From Dimorphilus gyrociliatus (Eukaryota; Annelida; Polychaeta; Dinophilidae): 64,000 nt of DNA. The translations under genes and the position numbers were made by a program. The notes beneath the pieces are model-generated. The model searched no databases. It was not told the origin of the DNA and worked only from the letters and a program-made list of their open reading frames with translations. The stretch covers positions 930,001-994,000 of the forward strand of contig CAJFCJ010000016.1 of assembly GCA_904063045.1 (NCBI GenBank), read 5' to 3'. Position 1 is the stretch's first letter. Each line of letters starts with the position of its first letter. Below are positions 39,135-49,993 of this stretch, one piece after another.

Positions 39135-41458
39135 TTACCGTTTTCTTAGACGTCGTTTACTAGCGGGCCTTAATTCAAGATACTTGGAGCATCGAGTATT
39201 CAATTTTTCAACCATAACCACAGCAGTCTCCGTAATTCGATCTTTTAAATTTACTATAATTTCTTCTGAAGTTTGTTTAAACTTTGTAAAATGAGAATCA
39301 AAATCCAAAACTTCAAAATCTGTCAGCTAAGTTTCATAAACAAAATATGAATAAATTTACATATTCAACACTATTAATTAGGTATATACTTCATCAAAGT
39401 CTATATCGTCTAGAACGTGTAGTAGAATAAAACAACTATCCTCCATCAATTTCGGTATAACGGCCGAATGAAACAAATCAAAAACAAACTGTAATTTCTT
39501 ATCAACCTATTTCGTAATAAAATCATAAAATATGAATTAATAATTAAGGCAACCAGTTAACCAGTCTAATAAAATAAAACGAAAAAACAGACCATATAAC
39601 GTCCTTCTATACAGAGTCTCATCAGAGTGATCACTTTATCGGGTGAATATCGACGCTTAAAGAACTTTTTGTAGATTTTATAGCACGAAACAAAAGTTCT
39701 ATATTTAAATTCTATTGGACACGGATATTCAACTAATCCTGAATAGAAAATATCCTCCAATTTGCAACAAATGAATCTGATAGCGTGTAAATAAGGATTA
39801 TAGTATTCTCCGTATTGATAGATGGCGCTGAATTTATAATGATCCAAAACATCGTTTAGTATCTGAATAATTAAATATTCATAAAAGCTAATTTGCATAA
39901 AGGAAAAAGGAAAAAAAGTTTCTCTTCAAACCGTTAAGTATTCTTCCAGATTGGATTTTTTCAAAAATGGCGAATTATAACTTCTTATCGATAATTTCGT
40001 TTTTATATAAAAGTTTACGTAATCAACTAATGCTTCATCGCGGGTTCTATTTATTCTTACGTAATTCAGAGCTTTAACCCAATCCGTATTCTCGGCAAGC
40101 TAAAAAAATAAACAAAAACAATAACAAGTATTAATTAATTTAATTAATATTCAAATATGCTAATTAAGTAACAATGAAAAAGTAAACTTACTATTACAAG
40201 ATTACGATTATTAATAGAATTTAATTCTTGTTGATGATTTTGGATGACGTCATCGAAATTGCATTGTAGAACACCAAGAAATTTTAATTTTGGATGACGT
40301 TTAATGAAAGGTCTGTAGGTGAAAAAGAAAAGATAGAGAAAATGAAGAGAGAGAGAGAGAGAAGAGATAGATGAATAAGAGAGGAGAGAAATGAATAAGC
40401 GAGTTAGAGGCGAGGAGTGAGTGAGTGAGGGAGGGAGGGAAGGAGGGAGGGAGGGAGGGAGAGAGAGAGAGAGGAAATAGGAAATAGATATATAAAAGGA
40501 GGAAAACAAACAGATAAAATGCAAAATAGAAAAAACAAAAAGCAAAACCATGGATGAGCAAAAGATTCAACTAAAGATTACGCAATAATAATCATCATAA
40601 TCATAATATATATAGATATATACAGTATATAAGTAATAATAATACAAACATAAGAATATCTCCGGGTATATTACCGCAACACGTAACGTCGAAATAAGTC
40701 AATTGAGGCCAATCGACATTTTTTATAAAATTGTAAACTGGATAATCGTTCAACGTGTGAGCTGGAAAGTGCGACATATCGAATCTTTTGAGTTTTTTAT
40801 GAAATCTATGTAATCCTCCTGATACATCACAATTGGAACAATCAAGAGAATGTAAACTCTTGAAAGAATTGAAAAGATATAAATTTTTTAGATGAGTTTG
40901 AGACATGTTAATTTCTTCTAATTGATAAAGATGGCGGCTTAAACTTTCAACGAATACATCACCAACTTTTGTCCTACTTAGGTCCAATTTAACTAGATTT
41001 TTTAATTGTAAAATGCATAGCCATTCCTCCTGTTGGGTAGCCTCGTAATCTAGAAATGGTACCATTATTGAACTTCCCTTCTTGATTTCGCACCCCTTCA
41101 AACTCAACTCTTTTAAGTGTTCTTTTTCGGCAAAGGTCAACCAAAATTTTACATCGAACGTTGTTAAATGATGAACGCTTAACGATTCAAGACGATGACC
41201 TCTTAAAAAAGATAAAAGGGAAGCCTTCTTTATTCTATTTCCGTGAATGGCTACGTTCTTCAATATGCAACAATTCGAGGAAAAGAATTTCAAATATTTC
41301 GCTGCAATTCCAACATCCAAATGGTCTAGTCTTTGCAGTATCTCATCGGCTATTATCATAGGTAGATAAATTGATTTCGTCTTTTTCACTGGGAGTTTAA
41401 ACAGTACTTCCGGTTCTCTGATGAGTACTTGAAGGGCAATTTCTTTTAGAGAGAACAT
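39135..41458 (-). CDS. ZYG11/ZER1-family leucine-rich repeat protein, copy A
   Basis: 558 residues; exons in transcript order 41458-40650, 40312-40192, 40099-39932, 39862-39593, 39506-39390 and 39326-39135, with phases 2,0,0,0,0. The family provides substrate receptors of cullin-2 RING ubiquitin ligases. The N-terminus FSLKEIALQVL then IADEILQRL corresponds to the ZYG11 SLLDICL...VADRLL region (Cul2/elongin-binding box). About six irregular leucine-rich repeats follow (NLVKLDLSRTKVGDVFVESL), and exon 2 has FIKRHPKLKFLGV, matching the FIQQRPSMQFVGL signature of ZYG11B. The C-terminal half is helical, shorter than the ARM region of ZYG11B, and divergent; it ends in a basic SKRRLRKR tail. Intron 1 (337 nt) carries a GA-rich minisatellite. 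It is one of four paralogues in the window. Confidence 0.85.
40347..40471 (+). repeat. GA/GGGA purine-rich minisatellite
   Basis: A purine-only stretch with (GA)n, then GAGTGAGTGAGG and repeated GGGA/AGGG units, then (GA)n. It lies in the first intron of ZYG11-like copy A; on the minus strand it is a long pyrimidine tract close upstream of the exon 2 acceptor. Confidence 0.8.
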
Positions 41459-43329
41459 ACTTGTTCTTTCGATTTAAATGTCCTTAATCATGTGTAGCCG
41501 TTCTCTATAGGCCGGTTAAGTATTGATTAGTATTGAAATTTTCGTAACAATGACTACAACGCCATCTATCGATATTAATATTATTTCCATCAAATTTCAT
41601 ATTTTTTACATTTGTGACATATTACGTAATAGTTCTATTTTAAATTAGTCTAACTATACTTAATTATTTCGCAATAATTTACCGAATTGCGTATGAAATA
41701 CTTTATTATCGCTCAGCGAAATCTTGAGCATATTAGCATCTCTCACGAAAGAAAATCAGCATTAAACGTTACCTCTATCAATGGTGTTCCATGTCGTTTA
41801 GACATTTATTTACAAAGTTAATCGAATATTATCAATTCCATAAACGTTCTTTAAACGCTTTAATCGAGAAAAAATTTTTTGTGTATTAATATTTACTCCT
41901 CCAGCTGGCAGTTTGTAACTATAAACATCTAACCTGGAAATGAATTTCATGAATAAATTTGCATCTTATTAGCTCGTGTTTTCTCTCTACTTTATATATA
42001 TATGTATATATAATTGGTCAGCATAGCCTATTGTCGTTGATATACATGTTTTTGTTTTGTTTATTTGTTTACAGATTGAATGGGGCGTATTAGAATTCAT
42101 ACATGATTAGTTGATTGATTGATTAATTGATTAAATGGGTGAATGAATGAATGAATGAATGAATAAATGAATAGATAACTCGTTTGTTGATATTTCCTTG
42201 AATTATTATTTTATGAATTAATTTTAATTAATTGAATATATTATATAAACTGAATAGATTAGTATTAATAGTAAATCTAACGGTACTTAATCCATCGTTA
42301 AAAACTATTATCGAATGAAAGGAAACTGACTGGACGACGAAAGAAAGATATACTAATATATCGCCAATATTCAATTAATCACCTTTCTGACGTCACACTT
42401 TTTACATTCAAGCTACAGCTGTGCTAATAATTATAAAAGGGTAAAAGTTAACCTGCCACCTTCCGTATGGCTGTCGGTTGTTATTCTTTCACTTAATAGA
42501 TTAAGCACGTATTATCAATTGACCTATGACCTCAGATAATTAACGCAAAATGGAATATATTTCCCTCCTTTCCCAGAAACGTATACACTCTTCATTTCTA
42601 TTTAGATCTATTGGAATAATAGCTATTGCCTGGAGGTAATGTCGGCTAGATTGTCTATTGGAAGGGTGGAAGCCATTGAATAGGACAGCTGTCTATTAAT
42701 ACTAGTATTCATTTATTTATTTATTACATCACTTAATAAGAAATCTCTTATTCAGCCAACTCTATTCGTGGCTTGAAAATATTAAAAAGACGGCACGCGA
42801 CTGCCAATTGATAGGTCTTGTAGATAAACTTTAAACAATCTCTCATAGATCATAGTCTGTCAGGTAATGAATGTTGGTGGATTGCGGCTGATGATCTTGG
42901 AGAAAGGACGCTAAAAGATATTTTCAATAGCTATCTATAGTGTAATTTATATAATTCTTATCAATACAAAACAATTTGTTATTGTAAAGAATTTTGACGT
43001 GTCTTTCGGATATTCCTAATGATTGTTGTCGTCAGACTCTTGAAGTAAGTCATCAACTATGGAGAAGAGAAGGATTGCGGATTGATTTCTTTTAAAAATC
43101 TATCCTACAAGAGGCTATTCTATAAATTCAACTATATCTTTAACAATCTTCATAACAACATGAAGTATTGAACAAAGAATAAGAAAGTAGCCCAAAATCA
43201 TTGTTTGGCTGAACGAAAATCTTTTACCAACTAACCCATAGGAGGCGACACCTACATGACTTGCCTAATCAGAAATATACGATATTAATTCGTTATTGTA
43301 TTGATTAAAGGTTGAAAAAATTGAAAAAT
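41459..43329. other. Spacer between ZYG11-like copy A and the GPCR
   Basis: About 1.9 kb. It should hold the copy A promoter, near 41459-41900. No coding exon was recognised. It contains TGATTGATTGATTAATTGA and (GAAT)n units around 42110-42175, and a perfect cAMP response element, TGACGTCA, at 42388-42395. Confidence 0.4.
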
Positions 43330-44262
43330 TTATTGCAGTGATTGCAGTGGTGATATTGACCTTTTCCTCTTCGTCGTTATCCGTTTTAAAGTAGTTAGAA
43401 ACGCTTTTTTTATTGATGAATTACCAATAATTGTTATAATTGGATTAATGAAACTTTGACAAAGTATGAAATATTCAATAGATATGGATATTTGAATACT
43501 AAAATTATTTGGTTCGGTTAACAGAAACACTATTCCTATACAATAGATCGTCCATAAACATAACATTAATATCAATTGTAATAGAGTTGCTTTAGACGAT
43601 TTCGAGATGTTCTTCATCTTTTTAGTCTGACTTTCAATTTGAATTGCGTGCTTTTTAGCTATTTTTAGAATGTTTATATGCAAAAATAACGATGTAACGA
43701 CTGTTGGTAGGAAGAATCCCATATTGATAAAGACATAGTAAAACTCGTAATTCATATAGCCATTACAAAGTACAATATAACGTCTTCCCATAACAGCCGC
43801 GTAATAAGGATAAAAACCAATGGCAAACGATAAAATAACAACCATAGATATAATTAGAACAGTTGTTTTCGTACGAAAATACTTTTCAAAGTGAAATGGG
43901 TATTTAATCATTATATATCTATATATGAATACGAATAATAGAAAATACTGCGATTGCAGGTAAGCGATATGCTGCAATAGATGCGTTAACAAGCACCAGA
44001 GTGGAAAGGTACTCGGCTTCGTAACTATGCTTTTTAGAAACTCGGCGGTTGGACTCCATATCGATATAAAAAGATCGCATATTGCCACGCCAGGAATAAA
44101 TATAATTGTTGAATGTCGGACGTTGGCGAATTTTATATAGAGATATAGAACAAATCCGTTAAACGTTGTACTGCAAATAACTAATATCAGGTATATCACA
44201 CCTATGAGTATATCATCACCTCCGGAGAAGGAACCACTGGATACGAAAGAAGTATTGTTCAT
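43330..44262 (-). CDS. Rhodopsin-like seven-helix receptor, intronless, orphan
   Basis: A single uninterrupted frame of 310 residues with seven hydrophobic helices. Family hallmarks are weak but present: Asn in helix 1 (STTFNGFVLYLY), Asp in helix 2 (GVAICDLFISIW), the paired cysteines before helix 3 (PLWCLL) and in loop 2 (VLCNGY), and NPII in helix 7. DRY is YRY, the helix 6 CWxP is CLWTIY, and NPxxY lacks its tyrosine. There are possible N-glycosylation sites at the start (MNNTS). Loop 3 is basic. It lies on the same strand as copy A and is divergent from copy B, within the ZYG11-like cluster. The ligand is unknown; a chemosensory or peptide receptor is possible. An intronless form could mean lineage-specific expansion or retroposition. 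Confidence 0.8.
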   Translation of the reverse strand: MNNTSFVSSGSFSGGDDILIGVIYLILVICSTTFNGFVLYLYIKFANVRHSTIIFIPGVAICDLFISIWSPTAEFLKSIVTKPSTFPLWCLLTHLLQHIAYLQSQYFLLFVFIYRYIMIKYPFHFEKYFRTKTTVLIISMVVILSFAIGFYPYYAAVMGRRYIVLCNGYMNYEFYYVFINMGFFLPTVVTSLFLHINILKIAKKHAIQIESQTKKMKNISKSSKATLLQLILMLCLWTIYCIGIVFLLTEPNNFSIQISISIEYFILCQSFINPIITIIGNSSIKKAFLTTLKRITTKRKRSISPLQSLQ

Positions 44263-45112
44263 GATTTTGTAAGAAAGGATTGTTTAGCATCAAATGTAAG
44301 GAGAATATTAAATCTCCATTTAATGTGTAGTATCCTTTATACATTTTTTATTGGACTTAATGGTAAACACCCATATATACAGTATTATAATCTGCTAAAC
44401 ACTGCTCATAGATTTTTCAACTGTTAATGGAGTCTTTAAAGCTTTTAACCAAGATAAATAATCATTTTCTGCATTATTAAACTCTCGCCCAGAATAAACA
44501 CCGACTGAATTTTTTCCAGGGTTATTAATAGAGAATTTCATGTATTTTCTCTATTTTTCCACTGTGTAGACGTCGAGTAGACGTCTTACAATAGAGGGAA
44601 AATCTTTTAATACAGTATATAAATTATAAATAAATAATAGTTTTAATAATAATATTAATAGCATTAATAAAAGAAAAGCATCAATTAAGGGCAGAAAATC
44701 AATCGTTTTATTAAGAAACACCTCCCAAAAAAGTTAATTACAATGTCACCTATGACTGATTAACGAAAGGTAATATTATTCAAAGAGAAAGTTCTTTTTC
44801 TTCTTCTTCTTCTTCTTCTTCTTCTTCTTTAAAAACAAAAAAAAGGCAACTTTCACCTTGCATTCTCCTATTTTATAGTCTTAGCGTAATTTCCTTGTAG
44901 AAATTGATTTCTCGTCTCCTATTCTATAATAGTAACGATAATATAGCAAAAAAAAATCAATAACTCTCTGACTCACCGATTAACTTTTTCATATAAAATG
45001 TCATATTGCTTAAAGAATCTTTTGGTGGTGTTGTTATTGTTGTTGTTTTAATGTTCTTCTAGATGATATTTCTTGTTCGTTTCTTTTTGGCCTGTGATTA
45101 ATAGAGACTCAA
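44263..45112. other. Divergent intergenic region (GPCR / ZYG11-like copy B)
   Basis: An 850-base spacer between two genes that point away from each other, so it should hold both promoters. It contains a (CTT)n tract at 44797-44831 and a run of AAT-rich sequence. No TATA box can be assigned with confidence. Confidence 0.4.
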
Positions 45113-47312
45113 ATGCTGCTCTCCTTAAAAGAAATTACACTACTCTCCATTGCGAAAAATAGCCATTTAATCTTTAGGGATGTTTTTCTCAAGGAGCAGA
45201 CATTTCCACTTTCGATTTCTGAAGATTTATTAACCTGTTTGGATAGGGGAAGCATTGGAATAGAAGAGACATATTTGAAATTCTTCTCCAACGATAAAAG
45301 CTATCTTAGAAGTATCAGATTACATTGCTATAAAATTAATAACATCTCTTCCATGTCATTTCTTCAAGGTCATCAGTTGAGAACTCTCTATTTAGAAGGA
45401 CTAAAAGATTATGACGTAATGGATTGGCTACCCTTTGTCGAGTCTAATTGCCTAGAGGAGTTATCTATTGTTGAGTGTTCTTTTAATAAATTAGGTCAAA
45501 AGAAAAGAGTGCTAAGACCGTCTTTAGAGGAGAGAAATCATGATATAAATTATTTTTTAAACAGCTTAAAATCATTTAAGAGCATTACGAAATTAAGCGT
45601 CTGCTCAACGGATTTTACTAGTAGTCACCTATTGGTAATTTGCAACGAGTTCTCCTTACTTCAACACTTGAATATATCTAAAACTTTTGTCGATGACCTT
45701 TCACCTCTAACTAAATTACAAAATTTAAATTATCTCGATTGTTCGTGGATCTTTTGCGGATCTTGCTACGATTCATTTTGCATATTGCACCAGCTAAAGC
45801 TTTTGAACTATTTGGACATATCCAAATTATATACAGTTTCGGCCAACTTGAATACCGACTTATTCCTAAAGTCTGCTTTATGGGAGTGTTTATCATGCCT
45901 TAATTTGTCCGGAGACTGGAAGATTTCAGACCAAACGCTTAAGTATTCCATAAACACACTATCGTCAATAGATCGAGAATATAATTCATTTGCCACTCCT
46001 CAACAGAATTTTCATTAAAAACCATCCCAGTTTGAAGAGTCTGTTGATTTTCGGCAAAGATCCGTCTAGTAGGCTGGAACGAGAGTTGACATTTAACAGC
46101 GATATTATCCATAGAAATGTAGTAAAATCCATTTTCAAACAAAACAACTACAATTCAAAACAATGTAAAATAAAAACGGTTAATTAATAAATAAACAGAA
46201 TTCAACGGACAACGATCAAAAGGACACAATGACAAATTTGAAATATCTCAAGAAATTAAATTACGAAGTTGGCGATTTTTTAATTAAAATCTTTAAAAGA
46301 TTAAATAAGGAAATCATAAAGAATGAACCGAAATTTTTGAACGAAATTCAAAATGATCCAACTCTGTTTCAGGCAAGAAATCTATTCAAAGAGACGCTTT
46401 ATTTATTTATTTATTTGTTTATTTATTGTTATTCTCTTTAGATTCTAGTCGATACGCTGGACGAGTATAAATTCAAGATTATCCATGAAAAATTTCAAAA
46501 TATCATCTATAATCTTATCTTTTGTAAAATAATATGGATATTTTGCCATCTAACATTACCGAATTTCTGCAGGAATATACTGATTATCTATCAGATTTGT
46601 AGTCAAGTGATTAAGGAATATCCAAAGAGTTGGAAGGATCCGGACGCCGGCGTTACGTACAATTACCACGAAATAATGGAGCAGATTTTCTTATTATTGC
46701 ATAGAAACATTGCAAACATTTTCTGGGTGAATAACAGATTGTTTGTAAATCGTTTGCTAAATGTTTCCCTATTGCAGATAGTCAACTCTTTTGATTTTTC
46801 AATTTCTCTTATGAAGATTATACCTGGATTTAATATCATTAAATTTGAAATACCAGGATCAATTCTCTACGCCGACGTTCATCCAGAATTTAGTAAAAAG
46901 ACCTATCTAACCAGCTTTATTCATTTACTCAAAGAAGTGCTAAGACGGATTCAATTCGAAGAGGTTTTAAGCTTGAAAGCTCTCTGTTATTCTATCTTTA
47001 CGTTTTTCCTTACTACAGTTATCGAATAATCAACTCGAGGACTTTTTACTTCATTTCAAAGAATATCTCGTCTACTTTACTTCGGCGGAAAATCAACTTT
47101 ACTTTGGAAAATGTAGAAATTCAATAAGAGAAATAATAGAAATAGTTTTCACCGGTATAAACAGTCATTTGTCGGTTATAATTGAAGATTATCTTATAAA
47201 ATTAATAGATAATCCTTCTTTTAGTATTCCCATTCCTAAATCTATTCATAATATTTTAGAGAAAAGTGTGCTATTCGAAAAATATTATACGGATAAAGAT
47301 CTATTGAATTAA
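45113..47312 (+). CDS. ZYG11/ZER1-family leucine-rich repeat protein, copy B
   Basis: 643 residues; exons 45113-45942, 46007-46118, 46199-46372, 46442-46963 and 47019-47312. The N-terminus (LSLKEITLLSI, then ISEDLLTCL), the leucine-rich repeats (LQHLNISKTFVDDLSPLTKL) and the exon 2 signature FIKNHPSLKSLLIF place it with copies A, C and D. The third intron starts GCAAGA (a GC-AG intron, 46373-46441). Exon 4 is one 522-nt block where the paralogues have two exons of about 270 and 117, so an intron has been lost or is retained here; a 33-base GTAAAT...TTGCAG stretch (46744-46776) could be a cryptic intron. The C-terminal part (SNNQLEDFLLHF) is longer than in copy A. The role is presumed substrate recognition for a CUL2 ubiquitin ligase. 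Confidence 0.82.
46373..46441 (+). other. GC-AG intron in ZYG11-like copy B
   Basis: The exon ends CTG TTT CAG, the intron starts GCAAGA and ends CTTTAG, and the next exon starts ATT CTA in phase 0. The paralogues have GT introns at the same site and phase. The open frame continues into the intron as a repeat translation (LYLFIYLFIY), which is not credible as protein. Confidence 0.75.
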
Positions 47313-47415
47313 CAGATTATTGTTGTTCAACAGTCTCTATTCTCTTTCTATTTTTATTTCTACAACTTAAATATATAGCTATTCTATTTGGAGAGAACAA
47401 TTTTATTAACGACTT

Positions 47416-47486
47416 GGCTCCTATGGTGTTACGGCTAGCGCTTTCGACTTTTACACCCAACGATCCGAGTTCAAATCAGCAACCTG
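47416..47486 (+). pseudogene. Decayed tRNA-like sequence (from tRNA-Gln)
   Basis: The stretch TATGGTGTTACGGCTAGCGC followed by CCAACGATCCGAGTTCAAAT aligns with the intact tRNA-Gln at 48126. The acceptor stem, anticodon arm and 3' half of the T stem are mutated (CTCGG has become CAGCA), so it cannot fold properly. It is a likely tRNA pseudogene about 700 bases upstream of the intact copy. Confidence 0.65.
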
Positions 47487-49360
47487 AATCTTTTTCTCTT
47501 AAGCGATAAAACTCTTTCAATAATCAATTCGTGTTCAAGAGAATTCCCACTCTTCCCAGTTTTCTTTCCTAACCCTGATAAAACCGTTTTCGAATATATC
47601 TTATTAGATAAATCAGTTGAAAAGTTAACAAGGACCTGATATTGATAGAATTCGATTGATATTGCTCATCCTAACTCTAACAGTTACTGATTGGCTGATA
47701 AATCAGAGTGAATAATTTCAAAACTAATTTTTAAATTGCTCCTTGTTTTTGTCTGGGTTAGAGAAAAGATAGCAATTATATTATAATCGTTTATCCATAA
47801 TAACTATAACTATATACAATATATCGTTTTATACATTTTTTGACCTTGTTTTATGATATGATTGAACGAACTCTTACATAAATAATTAATAATGCTTGGA
47901 TAAAATGAAAATGAATGAATGAATGAATGATGAATAAATAACAGTTTATCTATTTCTCCTTCTGGATTAAGAATCGAAGAATTGAAACGGATACTGTAGT
48001 GTCTTTTCAGAACAATACTGTATCACTTTTGGAATATGGGCTTTGGAATAGTTATTACAAAGAGCCTTAAATCAACTTGGAGGGTTAAAAAACCTAAGAA
48101 CTAAAATCAATCTACCAATCAATAAGGTTCCATGGTGTAACGGTTAGCACTTTGGACTCTGAATCCAACGATCCGAGTTCAAATCTCGGTGGAACCTAAG
48201 CAAACTTTTTAGCTTTTGAAATGCTGTTTATCGTATCTTTAGCTGAATTCATTTTAAGAGAACTTCCCTTTAGTTTCTTTCAACAACAAAGAATTTCATA
48301 TAACAAATCATCATATGAGCATTTAATTGACTAATGCGCATGATCGACTATATAATTTGCTTGATCGGTCTGTTTACATGAACCACCTGATCAAGTGAGT
48401 ATTTTGCAACGTCTATTGACACTTTATACTTTTTCAAACGCTTTTCACCCTACTTTCAGAAGCTTTTAACGGATTTTGTCTTTTGTATTATATTGGCAGG
48501 AAGATGATGGCTATAGACAAGAGGTTAAAGACAAATACAAGCCTAAAAGAAGAATGGTCATCAATGATCAATGTCCTTGTAAACATCTTGTAAAGTATTT
48601 CAAAGAAAAGCCTCCAATCCATCATAAAATATCGATATCTAATTGAATTCTCATCGAGCTAGTTATATCTTATTGTTTAGTCAAATCCTAGATCAAACTT
48701 GTATAAAAAAGTTGATTACTGAATACTTTCACATCTTTTTACAATTGGAAAGATTACCTAATCACTAGAGTATTCAACAGCAATAACATTTTCTCCACGT
48801 AGTCTCTTTCATAGAGAGACTTCAATTCCCATAATGTCCATCAGTGTTCCCCCATCACCTGTATAAATTATACAGTATGAATGCGTAATAGATGTACAAC
48901 ACTTTTTTCCTTGGAATAGTTTAAATAGGTTTCTTGAGTAAGTGCATGACAACGTTGAAGAATGTACCACTTATTGCATTAAACTACGATTGGAGATGAA
49001 TCTAACCTTTAACCCTAACCGTCGTTTATATAATGTATATATTGTATATATATATATTCCCTCGTTCTCATCAAGTTCATTAATAATTTCTCAATTGAAA
49101 AACATTCCACCCTTTTTAAGTAGTATATGGACAAAAGAAATAGCATTATTTATTCAACCCTTCAGCCTGTTTAAAGAGTTCCACTATTTCTTTTGTTATC
49201 GATTTGAAATATTGCGAAAAGCGATGAGAAATTGATATTTATATCTTAATTTATATAAACGAATGGCACAGTTGTTTATTCAATAGTTTGCTGGGAGAAT
49301 TATCTATTAGAAGAGACAAACACACTTAGCATTTTCTCCATTCGCTGATCGTTCGTCGTC
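47487..49360. other. Intergenic region around the tRNA-Gln gene
   Basis: About 1.9 kb with the tRNA gene at 48126-48197 in the middle. No protein gene was recognised. A possible short frame at 48496-48646 after a GGCAG acceptor-like site has balanced composition but no partner exon that can be defended. The (GAAT)n unit recurs at 47911-47930. Confidence 0.35.
48126..48197 (+). tRNA. tRNA-Gln (anticodon CTG)
   Basis: A 72-nt cloverleaf. The acceptor stem GGTTCCA pairs with TGGAACC and T is the discriminator base. The D arm contains GTGTAACGGTTAGCAC. The anticodon stem TTGGA/TCCAA encloses the loop CTCTGAA, with CTG at 48159-48161. The T arm is CCGAG-TTCAAAT-CTCGG. A and B box sequences fit an RNA polymerase III gene. 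There is no intron and, as in nuclear genes, no encoded CCA. Confidence 0.97.
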
Positions 49361-49827
49361 ATGCTTTCACTCTGCTATTCCGTATCAGATAATTATCTTC
49401 TAGTTTACGCTACAATCCTTCAAGTTCTCTCTTCAGTTCACACGGCGAGTTGTCAGTAAAAAACTAACCCTTCTTCCACTAGATTATTTCAAAATTTTCT
49501 CCATAGATATAATAAACGGATACAAAGTGTTTGAAGGTAAATCCTCTCCTGGTAGTGTTCTGGGCACTATGTCTTCTACAAATTACAACGACTGTATCAG
49601 CCATTGCAATACTTTGACCAACTGCGAAGGATTTAACTATCAATCACCTTTATGCATTTTTAAGGCATCGATGGCAGATGACAACGCATTAATGAATAGT
49701 CTGGGAATTTTGACAATTAAGAAAATAACTGGTAATAGTATTTTGATACTTGACTGTTGTTTGTTCATCATCATCAACATCGTCTTCATCTCGATTTGTA
49801 GGTAACATAGAATATTTTATTATTTAA
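49361..49827 (+). CDS. Small secreted PAN/apple-like protein, copy 1
   Basis: 113 residues in exons 49361-49451, 49507-49731 and 49802-49827. The N-terminus (MLSLCYSVSD... LLVYATILQVLSS) looks like a signal sequence. The body has the PAN pattern CISHC, then NCEGFNYQ, then CIFK: a C-x3-C-x6-C core followed by an aromatic strand and another Cys. PAN/apple domains bind proteins or carbohydrates outside the cell. It shares its exon plan with 60213-60945, including a 26-nt last exon, but lacks the intron that splits the PAN domain there. The first donor is ambiguous (49449 or 49452, both phase 1). Confidence 0.6.
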
Positions 49828-49993
49828 AAATGTCTTTACAAACAAACAAACAAACAAACAAACAAATATGTTTGGCTTATTTTCAAGTATAAATAATACG
49901 TTAGGCTTGCAGACTATCATCGCAGTTTGAATGTAATGCTGAGCCTATTAATGGTTGAAAAACGACAGACAAACAGGTTAATTGAATAATAAC

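Noticed and set aside
40144-40570. Minus-strand Ser-Leu-Pro frames of 89-135 codons
   Set aside because: Most of the length is the GA minisatellite in intron 1 of ZYG11-like copy A. Only the FIKRHPKLKF part (40192-40312) is a real exon.
46129-46187. Continuation of ZYG11-like copy B exon 2 in the open frame
   Set aside because: Paralogues end this exon at the equivalent of 46118, where a GTAGTA donor occurs. The extension is Lys/Asn-rich and runs straight into a stop.
48374-48646. Possible two-exon micro-gene (MNHLIK..., then a Lys-rich stretch)
   Set aside because: Donor and acceptor signals exist, but the peptide is about 36 residues, two frames are open in the second exon, and nothing resembles a known family.
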